Source: Dryocosmus kuriphilus (taxonomy: Eukaryota; Arthropoda; Insecta; Hymenoptera; Cynipidae). Taken from it: a stretch of DNA of 64,000 nt. Below, one piece after another: positions 32,526 through 44,104 of the stretch (positions are counted from its first letter, which is position 1; the number at the start of each line of letters is the position of its first letter). A program made the position numbers and the translations under genes. The stretch covers positions 175,934,711-175,998,710 of the forward strand of contig CM076193.1 in the NCBI GenBank assembly GCA_038277395.1. Direction: 5' to 3'. Below the pieces are notes generated by a model, which did no database searches, had not been told where the DNA came from, and was given only the letters and a program-made list of their open reading frames with translations.

Positions 32526-33641
32526 ATGGCGACCTAAAAGACTGCTTGATAGAGACTTTCAGTATAATGATAAGGTTTCTTTTGTACACCATAATTGATT
32601 CGCCATTCTTAACATTTAAATTCTGACTCCAAATTTGTAATCAGCGAGGCGGAAAACCCTTCGATAGAGAGCTCTGAGGATATCACTCTGATGAAGTGTT
32701 TAGTGCTTACCCTAAAAGCACCCAATATTGTACTAACGTTGCATCGATATTTCCTGCATTGCTCCCAATATTGACGAGTATATTGATGCCACGATTGTGC
32801 AACATATCCGTGGCGGCCTTTGGCAACATTCGGTTGCTAAAACTATTACTATATATAAGAAAAAATATCTGGTAAGTGGCAGAAGATAGATATAAACGGA
32901 TGTTTGTTATTAAAAACAATAAGCGAATGTTGCCAAAAGTGGCCAACGATATATTGCGTCAATGTTATCTTCATATTACCATCAATATAGCCGATGTTGC
33001 AGAAAATTTCAGTGCAACATTGACTAAATATTGGGTGCTAATGGGGTAGTTACCTCAGAAAATGGAATATATTTTGGGCAGATCCTACAGTTCTAAATAT
33101 TTGACCATATCAGAAATCATTTATGCGTATTTCCGTAGATTTTTTCATGAGGAATTCAAATCTCGTGACCAAATTTACATATATTTTGTCATTTGAAAGC
33201 TATTTTTTTTCTAAATATGCCGCAAAACGGCCTTTTTGTATTTTTCAGGTTAGAATGTCTTATATCGTGATGAGCTATATAAATCCTGCTACAAGGCTCA
33301 GTTCTAGCGACATGTTTTACCGGATTATGATTATAACAATAAAAATCCCACTCCAGGGAAACAAAATCTAACGAAACAAAAAATATTTGCAAATTATCTA
33401 AATCCAAAAACAGCTTTAACGTCCAATATCGAAATTCAAATTGAAAGTTTGTAAAGAAAACAATCCAGCTCTCTGATCAAATTTGCACCAACAAAAAAAA
33501 AAAGAAAGCAAGGAGGGAAGAAGAATACGACCAATCAAGTTCCCTTCCTTCTTGGTCCTTCTCTAGTCTTCTTTTGTTTTCATAATGTTGAAAATCCCAA
33601 GCAAATACAGACAAGGAGAAAAAAAATAATGGGGAGGATTT
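32526..33641. repeat. Unit B flank (paralogue of 59300-60450)
   Basis: Colinear blocks shared with A and C include gcgaggcggaaaac near 32645, gttgcatcgatatttcctgc near 32745, gaccatatcagaaatca near 33102, and ccagctctctgatcaaattt near 33464. The block at 32740-33010 resembles itself in inverse orientation (ttgcatcgatatttcctgca, later tgttgcagaaaatttcagtg), so it may contain an old inverted repeat. No conserved ORF. Confidence 0.8.
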
Positions 33642-36410
33642 GAGGAGTGGTTTATCAAAAGTGCACATCTCCACATTCAAAAAATTTTCAGAAGAGACAA
33701 AAAAACGTGATACAGAGCGACATTAGCTCTTAAAATAAAACCAAAATTACCAGTAAGTTCTTTTCTCACCCCTTAGTTTAGACCCTTAATTACATCTTTG
33801 TATTTTAAAACCTGACCCTGTTGCGAGGAAACGTATTTTGGAGATGTTGAGTTTTGACGCAAACACGTGGAGATATCGAGTTTTGATAGAAACGAAAAAG
33901 TTTGGAAAACGTTTGGAAGCAGAATAAGAATAAATCATAAGTAAAAAAAACACATAATTATTCTGAATGTAAAAAAAAGAATTTTATTTCATTACAGGCC
34001 CAAAACTAAAGTAAACGTTTATAAACGGTGGCTAGGCAAAGGGTCCTCATCCAAGCAATCACAGTCGTTTCCATCCGTTTTTGCACAGTCTTCTTCTTCG
34101 GGGCCATCTTCGGTTCCTTCATACGGGCCTCGGAACCATTTCAACTCTTGGCTTTCGCGCCAATTCGCACCGAAGTGCTGCTTAAGAAGTTCTACAACGT
34201 CTTTCTGCTTTTCCCTGGTTAGCACGTTTTGTTTTGGAAGCTCTCTGAGAGGCAGCAAATTCTCTTCATCTCTTCCTTTTTTGGTAATGCTACGAAATTG
34301 TTCCGTCGATTAGTCAAAGCGGTAGTTGAGCAGACAACGAATCTTCGTTATCACGGACTTCTATCGTGTCTGAAATTTCTTGATCACCACCCTTTTTGCA
34401 TGACTAATGGCCCCGATTTTCTGGTAAACATCCAAAAGTTCCTTTAAGTCATAGACTATCCAATCGTCCTCAAGACTGCGCACTGAGCCAAATTCTCTGT
34501 AGATCTCATTATACTATTCTGAGCTGGTGATGACAGGAACCTTTTTGAGCCGTTTTCCAACCCTGCCAAATTCTCTGTCTGCGGGAAGAAAGCTATGTCC
34601 GCGTACTGAAAACGTTAATTGGATTTCCTTGACATGTTCGGGTGATACTTTTTTCAGCCAGTAGCACAACGCGTGTATCATATGTGCGTTTTTATTTTGT
34701 CCCCCACATCCATCATAAAATAGCTGAATAGAGGTAATGCTATCTGCCAATTCAATGCCTCTTAGGTGAGAGAGCACAGCAGAACCAATTTCGTTCGAAC
34801 CCCTCTTCCCCTTCGCGCAACAAAATGAATTAAACGAAATTTGCCTCCTGTAAAATGTCTCACCGATAGGCGTTTTTGGCAAAGCCTGCACTTGCTGCAG
34901 ATCTAAAATGAAGGAAATGGTGTCCTCACTGGTTGCGGCTTCTTTCATCAGCTGATAAAAAGCTTTTTCACGAACCTTGTGAATTCGTAGCAATCCCATG
35001 AGTTCATTTTTTTTATTCATACTGGCAGAGGAAATTTCGTTCTTCAACCTGGTGCAAGTCGAATATACATCACATGCTGGAGATAAAAGCCCATGTGGAA
35101 ATCTCTCATGAAAATCCGATGGAAGAATGTTAGGCTGACGAACATTTCGGTAGGAGCCTGCGATTTGTACAGACAGTACAGCTTTCTTACGCTTGAATCA
35201 GCTGACAAGTAAACACGCTTACTTTTACCCCGTCCGTAGTGTAACTCTGTGAACTTAAGCTTTCCCAAAAATTCCCGAACAGCTTGCCGTTTTCTCGCAA
35301 ATAACACGGCCTTATGGTCCCCTGCCCACTTTTCTTTTGGAGTCGCCCCGTCATTAATGAGCTTCGCCAATCGCAAAACTCGTGCAGCAGAAATACCGAG
35401 AGCGAAACAAAGGAACTTTTTGCCTACTGGTACTGCAACTTTTTTTGGATATTTGACCAAAAAATACTTAGCAGACACGTTTTTTGGCTTACTTGGTCCT
35501 CCTTTTCCTCCTCCACGTCCCTTTCGCTTTGGATCGAAAGCCGAAATGAATCGGGTCAGCACGAGATCTTGCTTCTGTTTTCCCTCAGCCTGATAAAAGT
35601 ATTTGCGGTTCAATAAAATATCATTCAAACTCACCCTTTCGCACTTAAGATTCTTTGAATCATGTTTACAAGGTCGCGGCTTCTGTTTGAGGAAATGAAG
35701 ATTAGGGTTGACGTCTGCATATTTTTTATTTCTCTCTTTATGCTTGCGAAATTCTCTATCCGACGTCTTTCTTCTGCTCCCACTATTAAAATCCTTTATC
35801 AAACCACCATCCATCGTGTCCATTTCTCACCTACAAATCTCGCACAAAATACAATCTACGCTATACGCACAAACACAATAATAAAAGAAGCTACTGATAG
35901 ATGAAGAAAATGGCTGCAAAGTAACCTGTAGACAGGGCGAAATTCTATGGGAGAAAATGGCGCCACACAAAAACGCGTGCCGCAACACGGAACTAAGTGG
36001 CGTATTGAATTTCACCGCGATCTAGTGTATAGAAAACAAACCAATGTACTTAATCCTCTAAGGGTGTGCTGCCACCTGTTCAGGAACCTGGGAAATAAAA
36101 TAAAAAACAGAGGTCATTGCCGACAAGTTTGGAGACGATAAGTTTTGAAAAAAAACAGTGGACCCGGCCATGCTAAAAATGTAAGGAGATGTTCAGTTTT
36201 GATAATGACAGAATGCAAAACTTCTAAGGCTTACAGATATTCAGTTTTGACAAAGACACGCGTTTATGGATTGATACTTTAATAGGAAATGTTCGCTTTT
36301 GAAAGATGCGGTTTTGAATACTTATGTAGACCTAGAACCTCAGTACAAATCCACAAAAAAACGTTATTTGGTCAGAGGTGGAGATATGCACTTTTGATAA
36401 ACCTCTCCTC
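33642..36410 (-). mobile_element. DNA transposon with DUF7869-type transposase
   Basis: The ends are gaggagtggtttatcaaaag and the inverse complement of a right end that differs at 2 of 33 positions. It is flanked by ATTT on both sides (33638-33641 and 36411-36414), a likely 4-bp duplication. Unit C has the uninterrupted site near 60455 (aggagatttgtggttgg). Subterminal motifs of the form ggagatgttgagttttga recur at 33840, 33872, 36185 and 36235. The transposase is on the minus strand. I do not assign a superfamily. Confidence 0.8.
34019..35823 (-). pseudogene. DUF7869-like transposase, broken
   Basis: The start is ATG at 35823 (MDTMDGGLIKDFNSGSRRK). The first part is Lys/Arg-rich and includes CFALGISAARVLRLAKLI, which looks like a helix-turn-helix. 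A frameshift near 35100 joins to DVYSTCTRLKNEISSAS and the frame open to 34514. That frame carries FILDLQQVQALPKTP, LFYDGCGGQNKNAHMIH and GHSFLPADREFGRV. The Asp in DLQQ, the Asp in YDGCGGQNKN and the final acidic pair form a candidate RNase H-like DDE triad. A stop at 34514 and another near 34370 break the tail, which continues to 34019 with WFRGPYEGTEDGPEEED. Proteins with GCGGQNKN and HSFLP motifs are common multicopy arthropod sequences; the DUF7869 name is from memory. Confidence 0.7.
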
Positions 36411-36924
36411 ATTTGTGGTTGGTTGCCTTCACTTTCCCCCCTCCTTTTTTGTTTTTCTATTTGAATTCTGCTGAATACATTTTATAAGGTTTTCTTCCGC
36501 ATTGGATGGGAGAGTTGGCTAGTTTTCTGCACTAAATTTTAATTTAAAGTATCTTAATTCTGCAATTATTCATTTCTTTATTTCTATCCAAGTCTCCATG
36601 TTACCTATTAATGTTAGAAAAGACCAGATTCTGAATTCCTGCATAGAATTTCAAGAATTTCGTATATACTGAAATACATAAATAAATTCTAACAGTCGGA
36701 ATCAGCAAGAGGGTATCAAGAATAAAATCACATTTTTGTTTTTCTTTTTCCAGTCAGGAGTGAAGATTTAAAAACACGCTAATTCGGAATGGAAGCCTAG
36801 AGAGAGATAACGTGTTGTATAATCAAAAACATTTAATCCCAAACTTTATTCTATTCAAAACGATATTCACAGTATGGTAAAAGTTTTTTTGTTAACAATT
36901 TTCTGTTCACTGTCGCAGCATATA
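36411..36924. repeat. Unit B flank between two insertions
   Basis: This is host DNA colinear with unit A 1450-1900 and with unit C 60455-60535. The phrases atttgtggttggttgcc and gttacctattaatgttag are shared. A plus-strand acceptor-like tract tttttctttttccag lies at 36740-36754 and has a counterpart in A near 1785, but no exon is recognisable after it. Confidence 0.75.
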
Positions 36925-38235
36925 CGAGGTGTGATCAAAAAGTAAGGTGACTTTTTACTTTTATCAAAAAATATTTATTTATTCATCAATATTGATGTTA
37001 TCCCCTTCAAAGTAATCACCCCCGGATATAATATATTTGTGTCAGCGCTTTTTCCAATCTTCAAAAGCGTATCTGATAAGCGCTTTTTGGTATAGCTTTC
37101 AGCTCTTCCAGCGATGCGGTCCTTATCTCTTCAATCGTCGCAAAACGCCGTCTCTTCATGAGTCTTTTCAGTTTTGGAAACAGAAAAAAGTTGCAGGGAG
37201 TCAAATCTGGTGATTAAGGTGGCTGAGGCATGATTGTGGTATTGTTATTGGCCAAAAAATTACCAACAAGCAATGACGTGTGAGCTGCCGCATTAGCGTG
37301 GTGCAGTAACCATGACTGGTTTTGCCACAATTCCGGACGTTTTTGTCGTATTGCTTCACGTGAAAGGCGCATAACTTCAAGCTAATACTCTTTATTAACT
37401 GTACGACCTTGTGGTAAGAACTCCTGATGCACTACGCCATGATAATCGAAGAAAACGGTAAGCAAAACCTTGACATTTGATCGAACTTGGCGTGCTATTT
37501 TTGGTCTTGGTGATGCAGAATGCTTTCACTGGGACAACTGAGCCTTAGTTTCGACGTCATAACCATATACCCATGTTTTATCACCTGTTATGATCCTTTT
37601 GAGCAAGTCTGGGTCGTCGTTGACGTCATTCAACAGCTCCTGAGCGATGCTCACGCGACGGTTCTTTTGGCCAAAATTTAGCAATTTCGGAACAAACTTC
37701 GCTGACACACGTCGCATGCCCAAAATATCCACTAAAATTGCTTGGCACGAGCCGGCATCATCAGCAAATTCCCTAATGATAATTCGACGATGCGCCAACA
37801 CCACCTTCTTTACTTCTTCAAGGTTTTCATCAGTTGTTGACGTGCTGGGACGTCCAGGGCGAGCTTCGTCATTAACATCTTCTCGGCCTTCCCGAAGGAG
37901 CTTGTATCACTTATAAACATTTTTTTTACTCAGAATACACTCACCGTATGCCACTGTCAACATTTCAAGTGTTTTGGAGCACTTAGTTCCATTTTTTTAC
38001 ACAAAATTGGATGCAAATTATTTCCTCCATTTTTTTCGAAAGCAGAAAATCGCCGAGTACTCAAAACACTTCTAACCTGTATGCCTCTCACAAACAAACA
38101 AAGAATGCTATGTAGCTGAAACTAAGCACATATGTTTGGGACGCGTGTACCAACATAAGAAAAAAAGAAACCGAATATCGACTGTACGCATCTCGCGAAA
38201 TTCAAAAAGTCACCTTACTTTTTGATCGCACCTCG
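36925..38235 (-). mobile_element. Mariner transposon, 1311 bp
   Basis: The TIRs begin cgaggtgtgatcaaaaagta (left) and differ by one base at the right end; the TA duplications are at 36923-36924 and 38236-38237. Unit C keeps the empty site near 60532 (gcatatatgtcgttgaacaa). The transposase is on the minus strand. Its TIR family is the same as that of the shorter element at 39298. Confidence 0.95.
36979..38030 (-). pseudogene. Mariner transposase, several frameshifts
   Basis: The start is ATG at 38030 (MEEIICIQFCV), with a shift in an A run a few codons later. The best frame is 37804-37526, with LGMRRVSAKFVPKLLNFGQK and ITGDKTWVYGYDVETKAQLS. This gives the first catalytic Asp, with the usual Glu after it changed to Lys. 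The second Asp region near 37300 and the third near 37220 are readable only in other frames, with a stop in the latter. The C-terminus ends GDNINIDE followed by a stop at 36979-36981 that overlaps AATAAA. Length is near normal for mariner. It is inactive. Confidence 0.85.
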
Positions 38236-39297
38236 TACATTGGTCATTGAACAATTATGTCATAATAAAATATATTAACGTATGGTGACAGTTTGAATGG
38301 AAGATCCAGGAAATGAAGACTTTACTGGTCCAACATTACCTCTGGCAAGGAACAATTAACGAAATTAAAGTTTTTAAATTGAAGAAATAATTTTTGTATT
38401 ATATAAACTTGCAGGGAATGGCAAAATATACTTTTGCGCTATATAAACTTTTTTCCGATTATTACATTGAATACGAAAAATGGAAAACCAAAAAAATCAC
38501 AACTTAAAACCGATATGTTTCTACAACATAAGTCGTCCTACCATGGCAAAATCTTATTAAAACTGTACAAATGAGAAACAAATGGCCTCCTAGAACTTGT
38601 TTTAAGTCCGACGTTTCTTGGATACATTCATTGAGCCGGCGGATACAGAAAAACGTGTTTATCTACCGGTTTTGATTTTCAATGAAATATATTTTTTTTC
38701 AGTCATTTGAAAATTTTCTATTGTTTTTGAGGCATCCCCAGAATTTACCATATGTGTGTACCAAGCTTGGAGATCAAGTCATTCCGGATTTTTCGAACGT
38801 TTTGTACCAATATAGACACTTTCATGATTTCAAGTTTTTGTGAGCATTAATAGAACCAGAATAGATTATGATTACGTTCGTACTCATTTCGGATTATTCT
38901 TTCAGATAAAATTGAGAAAAAAGCATTTTCGATAGAGTGCGATTACACGGGACAAATTTTTTTGGGGAAAGCACAAAAGTGCACTTAAAATTGTAGATAT
39001 GTAACATTATCATATTTACCTATAGTATTAAAGGTAACCGTCAAGCACAAGACCAGAGCATAAATGACCCTCATTTTTGGTCAGTTAGAAAAAAACAGAC
39101 TATTCTATTAATGAAATAATTTCCGTATATGTACATACTATAGTCGTTATCTCGTTAATTTATTATATTTTTGAGATACGCATTTGAATTTTATGTACCA
39201 GCTTCAAGGAAAAGACATTAGTCCCAAGGTTTGTTGAAACTGATTTCACCTAGTCACTACATAAACGATCTTTTACATTTTAGAGGAATCCGGTATA
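38236..39297. repeat. Unit B flank (paralogue of 60536-62680)
   Basis: Shared phrases with unit C include gtcataataaaata near 38260, cgttcgtactcatttcggat near 38874, and gtcgttatctcgttaattta near 39143. In unit C part of this block occurs twice (61250-61560 and 62340-62640). Nothing coding is recognised. Confidence 0.75.
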
Positions 39298-40235
39298 CGA
39301 GGTGTGATCAAGAAGTAAGGTGACTTTTTATTTTTATCAAAAAAGATTTATTTATTCATCATTATTGATGTTGTCCCCTTCAAAGTAATCCCCCTCGGAT
39401 ATAATACATTTGTGCCAGCGCTTTTTCCAATCTTCAAAGCATTTCTGATAAGCACTTTTTGGTATAGCCTTCAGCTCTACCAGCAATGCGCTCTTTTTCT
39501 CCTCAATTGTCGCAAAACGCCGTCCTTTCATGGGTCTTTTCAGTTTTTGAAACAGGAAAAAGTCGTAGGGAGCCAAATCTGGTGAATACGGTGACTGAGG
39601 CGTGATTATGGTGTTGTTACTGGCCAAAAAATTACAAACGAGCAATGACGTATGAGCTGGCGCATTATCGTGCTTTCGGAACAAACCCCATTGACACACG
39701 TCTCATGCCCAGAATGTCCACCAGAGTTGCTTGGCACGAGCCAAACGAGATGCCGACATCATCAGCAACTTCTCTAATGGTAATTCGACGATTCGTCAAC
39801 ACTATCTTCTTCACTTCTTCAACGTTTTCATCAGTTGTTGACGTGCTGGGACGTTCAGGGCGAGCTTCGTCATTAGCATTTTCTCAGCCTTCCCGAAAGA
39901 GCTTGTACCACTTATAAACATTTCTTTTACTCAGAGTACACTCACTGTATGCCACTTTCAACATTTCAAGTGTTTTGGAGCACTTAATTCCATTCTTTAC
40001 ACAAAATTGGATGCAAATTCTTTCATCCAGTTTTTTTGACAGCAGAAAATCGCCGAGCACGCAAAATACTTCTAACCTTTATGCCTCTCACAAACAAACA
40101 AAGAATGCTATGTAGCTGAAACTGTGCACATATGTTTGGGACGCGTGTACCAACATAAGAAAAAAAGTAACTGAATATCGACTGCACGTATCCCGCAAAA
40201 TTAGAAAAGTCACCTTACTTTTTGATCACACGTAG
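39298..40235 (-). mobile_element. Mariner element, internally deleted, 938 bp
   Basis: The left TIR is cgaggtgtgatcaagaagta. The right end reads cacacgtag in place of cacacctcg, so its last bases have mutated. TA lies on each side (39296-39297 and 40236-40237). Unit C has the empty site near 62685. The element is closely similar to the one at 36925 but lacks about 370 bp of the centre. Confidence 0.9.
39352..40030 (-). pseudogene. Mariner transposase, deleted for the first Asp
   Basis: The start codon position (40030-40028) now reads CTG. N-terminal codons are visible in pieces (RICIQFCVKNGIKCSKTLEM). At about 39675 the sequence jumps from the LGMRRVS region directly to HDNAPAHTSLLV. The first catalytic region (TGDETW-type) and about 120 codons are therefore missing. 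The remaining frame to 39352 has the second Asp (HDNAPAH), the third (YSPDLAPYDFFLFQ) and the tail GDYFEGDNINND. It is inactive. Confidence 0.85.
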
Positions 40236-40423
40236 TATATATAAAAATAAAGTAAGTATATGGTAATTCAAAAACTAAAAAGTTAACACAATTCAATAGT
40301 AAAAACATAAATTAATACAAGAAATATTGTCCATATACTTGTTAATTGTAATGGTAAATAGGTTTTGATAAATAATTTTCAACGATGCTTAAGAAACCCA
40401 TGTTTAGTTTGTAGTAAAGCAAA

Positions 40424-40606
40424 TTGAAACTTCAAAAGATTGGCGAAGTTTTATCTGCAGTTATTTATTTATTCAAATGTAAAAGTTGCAACAAAGTGTA
40501 TGTGGTTGAATCTGATAGGAGACTAAAAACAAGAATTTCTGAGCGTAAAAGGGATTATCAAATTGTATATTTAAATACTGGTTTGCTACTGCCTGAGATA
40601 TTCTGA
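40424..40606 (+). pseudogene. Penelope-like GIY-YIG relic, unit B
   Basis: The short frame reads YLFKCKSCNKVYVVESDRRL and then KTRISERKRDYQ. This matches the GIY-YIG endonuclease pattern of Penelope-like proteins, with a C-x2-C pair, KVYV, then R and SE positions, but the usual GQT is VES. It is an old relic within the duplicated unit, because unit C has it too at 62925-63060. No RT domain is nearby. Confidence 0.6.
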
Positions 40607-41170
40607 TTTCATATGTTAATTTCAAGGAGAAAACCTTAGGTCCATAAGTTGTTCAAACTTATTTCAGCGTGTCACAATTTACACAATCTTTTACGATTTA
40701 GAGGAGTGTGGTTGTTTAAATTGCAAGTTGATATAATTTTTACTATTACGGCGCATTTGAACCTTCGAAGAACTAATATAAATTCGACCTTTTACAAAAA
40801 TTTATCAATTAAATAAATTTAAATATACCGAATATTTGATTGTGCAAATCTTACCATGTTGTACCAATACGAGAATGATGTAGTTAAATGCTGTTGGATT
40901 TCTCCAATCTACTATGTGGCGGCCTCCCTCATGGGAGAACTATTATGGGTAAATCGTTATACCCTCAACTTCTGAAGCTCACTCGATAGCAAAGGGTGGA
41001 TAGTTTAACTCGAAATTGTGGAGTTAGCCTCTAAACCTGTTGTTTTTTACTCGTCAAAGGAGTGAAGGAAACATTCTGACTTTACATTGAATAAATGTTG
41101 TGTTGCTGTTAATTGACGTGGGTGTAATTTTGGAGACGTTCATTATATTTTTGATAAGCTACTCTTTATA
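40607..41170. repeat. Unit B flank (paralogue of 63080-63655)
   Basis: Colinear phrases include cgtgtcacaatttacacaat near 40662, attgcaagttgatataattt near 40720, and agcaaagggtggatagttt near 40988. It is AT-rich and non-coding as far as I can see. Confidence 0.8.
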
Positions 41171-41207
41171 CGGGTGAGTCATTTTAATTTAACCAGTCAA
41201 TTATTTC

Positions 41208-42170
41208 GTTAACCATAAGGGTAGGAGAAAAATGTTTAGGACAAAAATTGTAGGCTACAGAGGGGGCCAACTGATGGTGACCTTGCCCTTGAACTTGTGG
41301 TCAAGGACCAATGTCATTTGAAGGTCATCTTTCGTTTTTTGAATAGAAACCCCTATTTTTTACCTCAGATTCTGAAAGAGCGAGAAATTTTACGTTGAGA
41401 TTTGTGCCCATATTTAGAGGTAAAATTGACGCGTATGGGTCAAAATTCCTGCTAAAAGAGTCAGCATTCAGGTGGGAGAATCTGGGCCGGGGGTCGTTTT
41501 GCGATAATAAAATTTACAGCATTTGTTAACCATAAGGGTAGGAGAAAAATTTCTAGGACAAAAATTGTAGGTTACAGAGGGGGCCAACTGATGGTGACCT
41601 TGCCCTTGAACTTGAGGTCAAGGATCAATGTCATTTGAAGGTCATCTTCCGTTTTTTGAATAGAAACCCCTATTTTTTACCTCAGATTCTGAAAGAGCGA
41701 GAAATTTTACGTTGAGATATGTGCCCATGTTTCGAGGTAAAATTGACGCGTATGGGTCAAAATTCCTGCTAAAAGAGTCAGCATTCAGGTGGGAGAATCT
41801 GGGCCGGGGGTCGTTTTGCGATAATAAAACTTTACAACATTTGTTAACCATAAGGGTAGGAGAAAAATGTTTAGGACAAAAATTGTGGGTTACGGAGGGG
41901 CCCATCTGATGGTGACCTTGCCCTTGAACTTGAGGTCAAGGATCAATGTCATTTGAAGGTCATCTTCCGTTTTTTGAATAGAAACCCCTATTTTTTACCT
42001 CAGATTCTGAAAGAGCGAGAAATTTTACGTTGAGATATGTGCCCATGTTTAGAGGTAAAATTGACGCGTATGGGTCAGAATTCCTGCTAAAAGAGTCAGC
42101 ATTCAGGTGGGAGAACCTGGGCCGGGGGTCGTTTTTGTGAAAACGAACCTTTACAACATTTGTTCGATTT
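41208..42170. repeat. Three tandem units of about 317 bp, left arm
   Basis: Units start at the phrase gttaaccataagggtaggag near 41208, 41526 and 41844. The second and third units are nearly identical. Each contains gaccttgcccttgaacttg and aggtcaaggatcaatgtcat. The right arm (44320-44960) holds two units in inverse order. Confidence 0.9.
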
Positions 42171-42398
42171 GTTGGAGGTTACATTGTTATGACCTTGGAT
42201 TTGACCTTCACCCATACATGTATGTTTTTTAAATGATAACCCCTACTTTTAGCATAACCCAGGAGTAACGACGAGGACGTAGTAGGCTCTACTCCCTTTG
42301 GGGTGCTTTATTAACGTGAGTCCCCTTGCCTCTCACAATTAATGATGAGACAATGAAAAGAATTCATTTATTATCGGTTTTGCTCTAAGTTATTACTA

Positions 42399-43457
42399 TT
42401 ATCGGTTTTGCTCGAAGTTATTACCATTTACTTCAAGGCACTGCCTGAGCCTCTGTTCAAAACTTTCAACTGTACGCAGTAAGACTTCTCTAGGAATTTC
42501 TGTACACTCAACTCTAATCCTTTGCATCATATTCTCCCGTGTTGTGGGTGCTTCGGCATACACAGTATTTTTTAGGTATCACCAAAGAAAAAAATCTGGA
42601 GAAATTAAGTCAGGTGATCTTGGAGGCCAACTAACTGGACCAGCTCTTCCAGTCCACCTATCTCGGTACTGAGCATTTAAAAACGCTCGCACAAGTCGAG
42701 CATAATGTGCTGGTGCACCATCAAGTTGTATCCACATTCTGCGTCTAGTTTCAAGATCCACATCTTCAAGTAGAAGTGGAAGATGATCCCTTAAAATCTC
42801 TAAAAAGACATATGAATCTACATTTGCTTCGAAAAAGAATGGCCCGATGAGATAACCATTAATTATTCCATACCGAACATTTACACTCCATCGATGTTGA
42901 TTATCCGCTGGTCTGTACCAGTGAGGATTCTGATCAGACCAGTAATGGCAGTTATGACGATTCAACTCACGAGTATTATGAAATGTAGCTTCATCAGAGA
43001 AAAGGAAATAATTTAAAAAATTCGGATAATATAAGATCATTTTAAGAGCCCATTGACAGAAAATTATCCTATTCCTCATATCATTAGGAGTTAATGCTTG
43101 CGTTAAAGTAATACGATAGGCACGATATCTATTTCTTCGCAAAATTCTGATAAATGTTCTCTGAGGTATTCCTGTTTGTCTCTCTATTTGTCGGCTACTG
43201 ATATGAGGATTTAGGTGAACGAATCCTAAAACAACTAAAGCGTTAACATCCCTATCATCATCCTCATGTCTTTCTCGAGTTCTCCGTAGATGTCCATTTC
43301 GAGCTCTTTGTTCAAGTGCACGGATGGTAACGTGACTAGGATGACGCCTTTGTGGGTGCCGAATTCCGTATAGTCTTGAGGCTGCACGATAATTACCATG
43401 ACATTCTCCTAAAATGAACAACATATCAACTATCTCTGTTGGGGCATAGTCAGCCAT
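42399..43457 (-). pseudogene. DUF4817-type DDE transposase, single nonsense codon
   Basis: The start is ATG at 43457. Residues 1-60 form a helix-turn-helix of the DUF4817 type (TEIVDMLFILGECHGNYRAA and RLYGIRHPQRRHPSHVT). A second helix-turn-helix follows (HISSRQIERQTGIPQRTFI). The catalytic core has FLFSDEATFHNT (first Asp), MWIQLDGAPAHYAR (second Asp) and WPPRSPDLISPDFFLW (third Asp, about 36 residues later). Directly after FFLW a TGA stands where a Gly codon is expected. Beyond it the same frame stays open for about 60 more codons (YLKNTVYAEAPTTREN through NGNNFEQNR) to a natural stop at 42399-42401. Except for this one codon the gene appears intact. It is the best preserved transposase in the window. 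Confidence 0.85.
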
Positions 43458-44104
43458 GTTTAGCAGCTATTCTTAAAACAGACGAATGCTAATCAAGAAA
43501 GATAAATATCGTAGAAAAATGTTAAAACTAAATAGCAGCATATAGCGATTACCAAAAAATAAGAATAGTAATACAATGTCCAAGAACACAACCACTAACT
43601 AACGCTAACAATGTCTATGAACACTAACGTAATTTAAACAAAAGCAGTTGCGACTGCGTTTTTCAAATTTTAGAAATGACAGCCAACCGTGCTTTGATTA
43701 CTTTCTAAACAATTTTCAAGAAGTAATAGATTTTTCATTCGACAAATTTATTTTTATGTACTTAATTTCTTCTGTCTTATTTCTTTGTATGTTTGTTCGC
43801 AGCAATTTAGATGAGTACTTAATATGTAGTATCATTAATTTAGCAGATTTGTCATCGAATTGCAACCAATTTTGAATATTTAAAATTTATTAATAATTAT
43901 TAACAATACAAGAAATGTTGATATATTTATTACTATCAATGTCAATAGAAATGTATTTAAAAAAACATTATTCTGATACACCCTTAAGGAAATAAACAAA
44001 GGTTAATTTTAACGTCTTTACAAATTGACTAGGGAGTTTACCATTTAAAAGACATAGTTAACCCCAAGAAGATTTTCAAATTTGTCTATTATTCACTATT
44101 TCAC

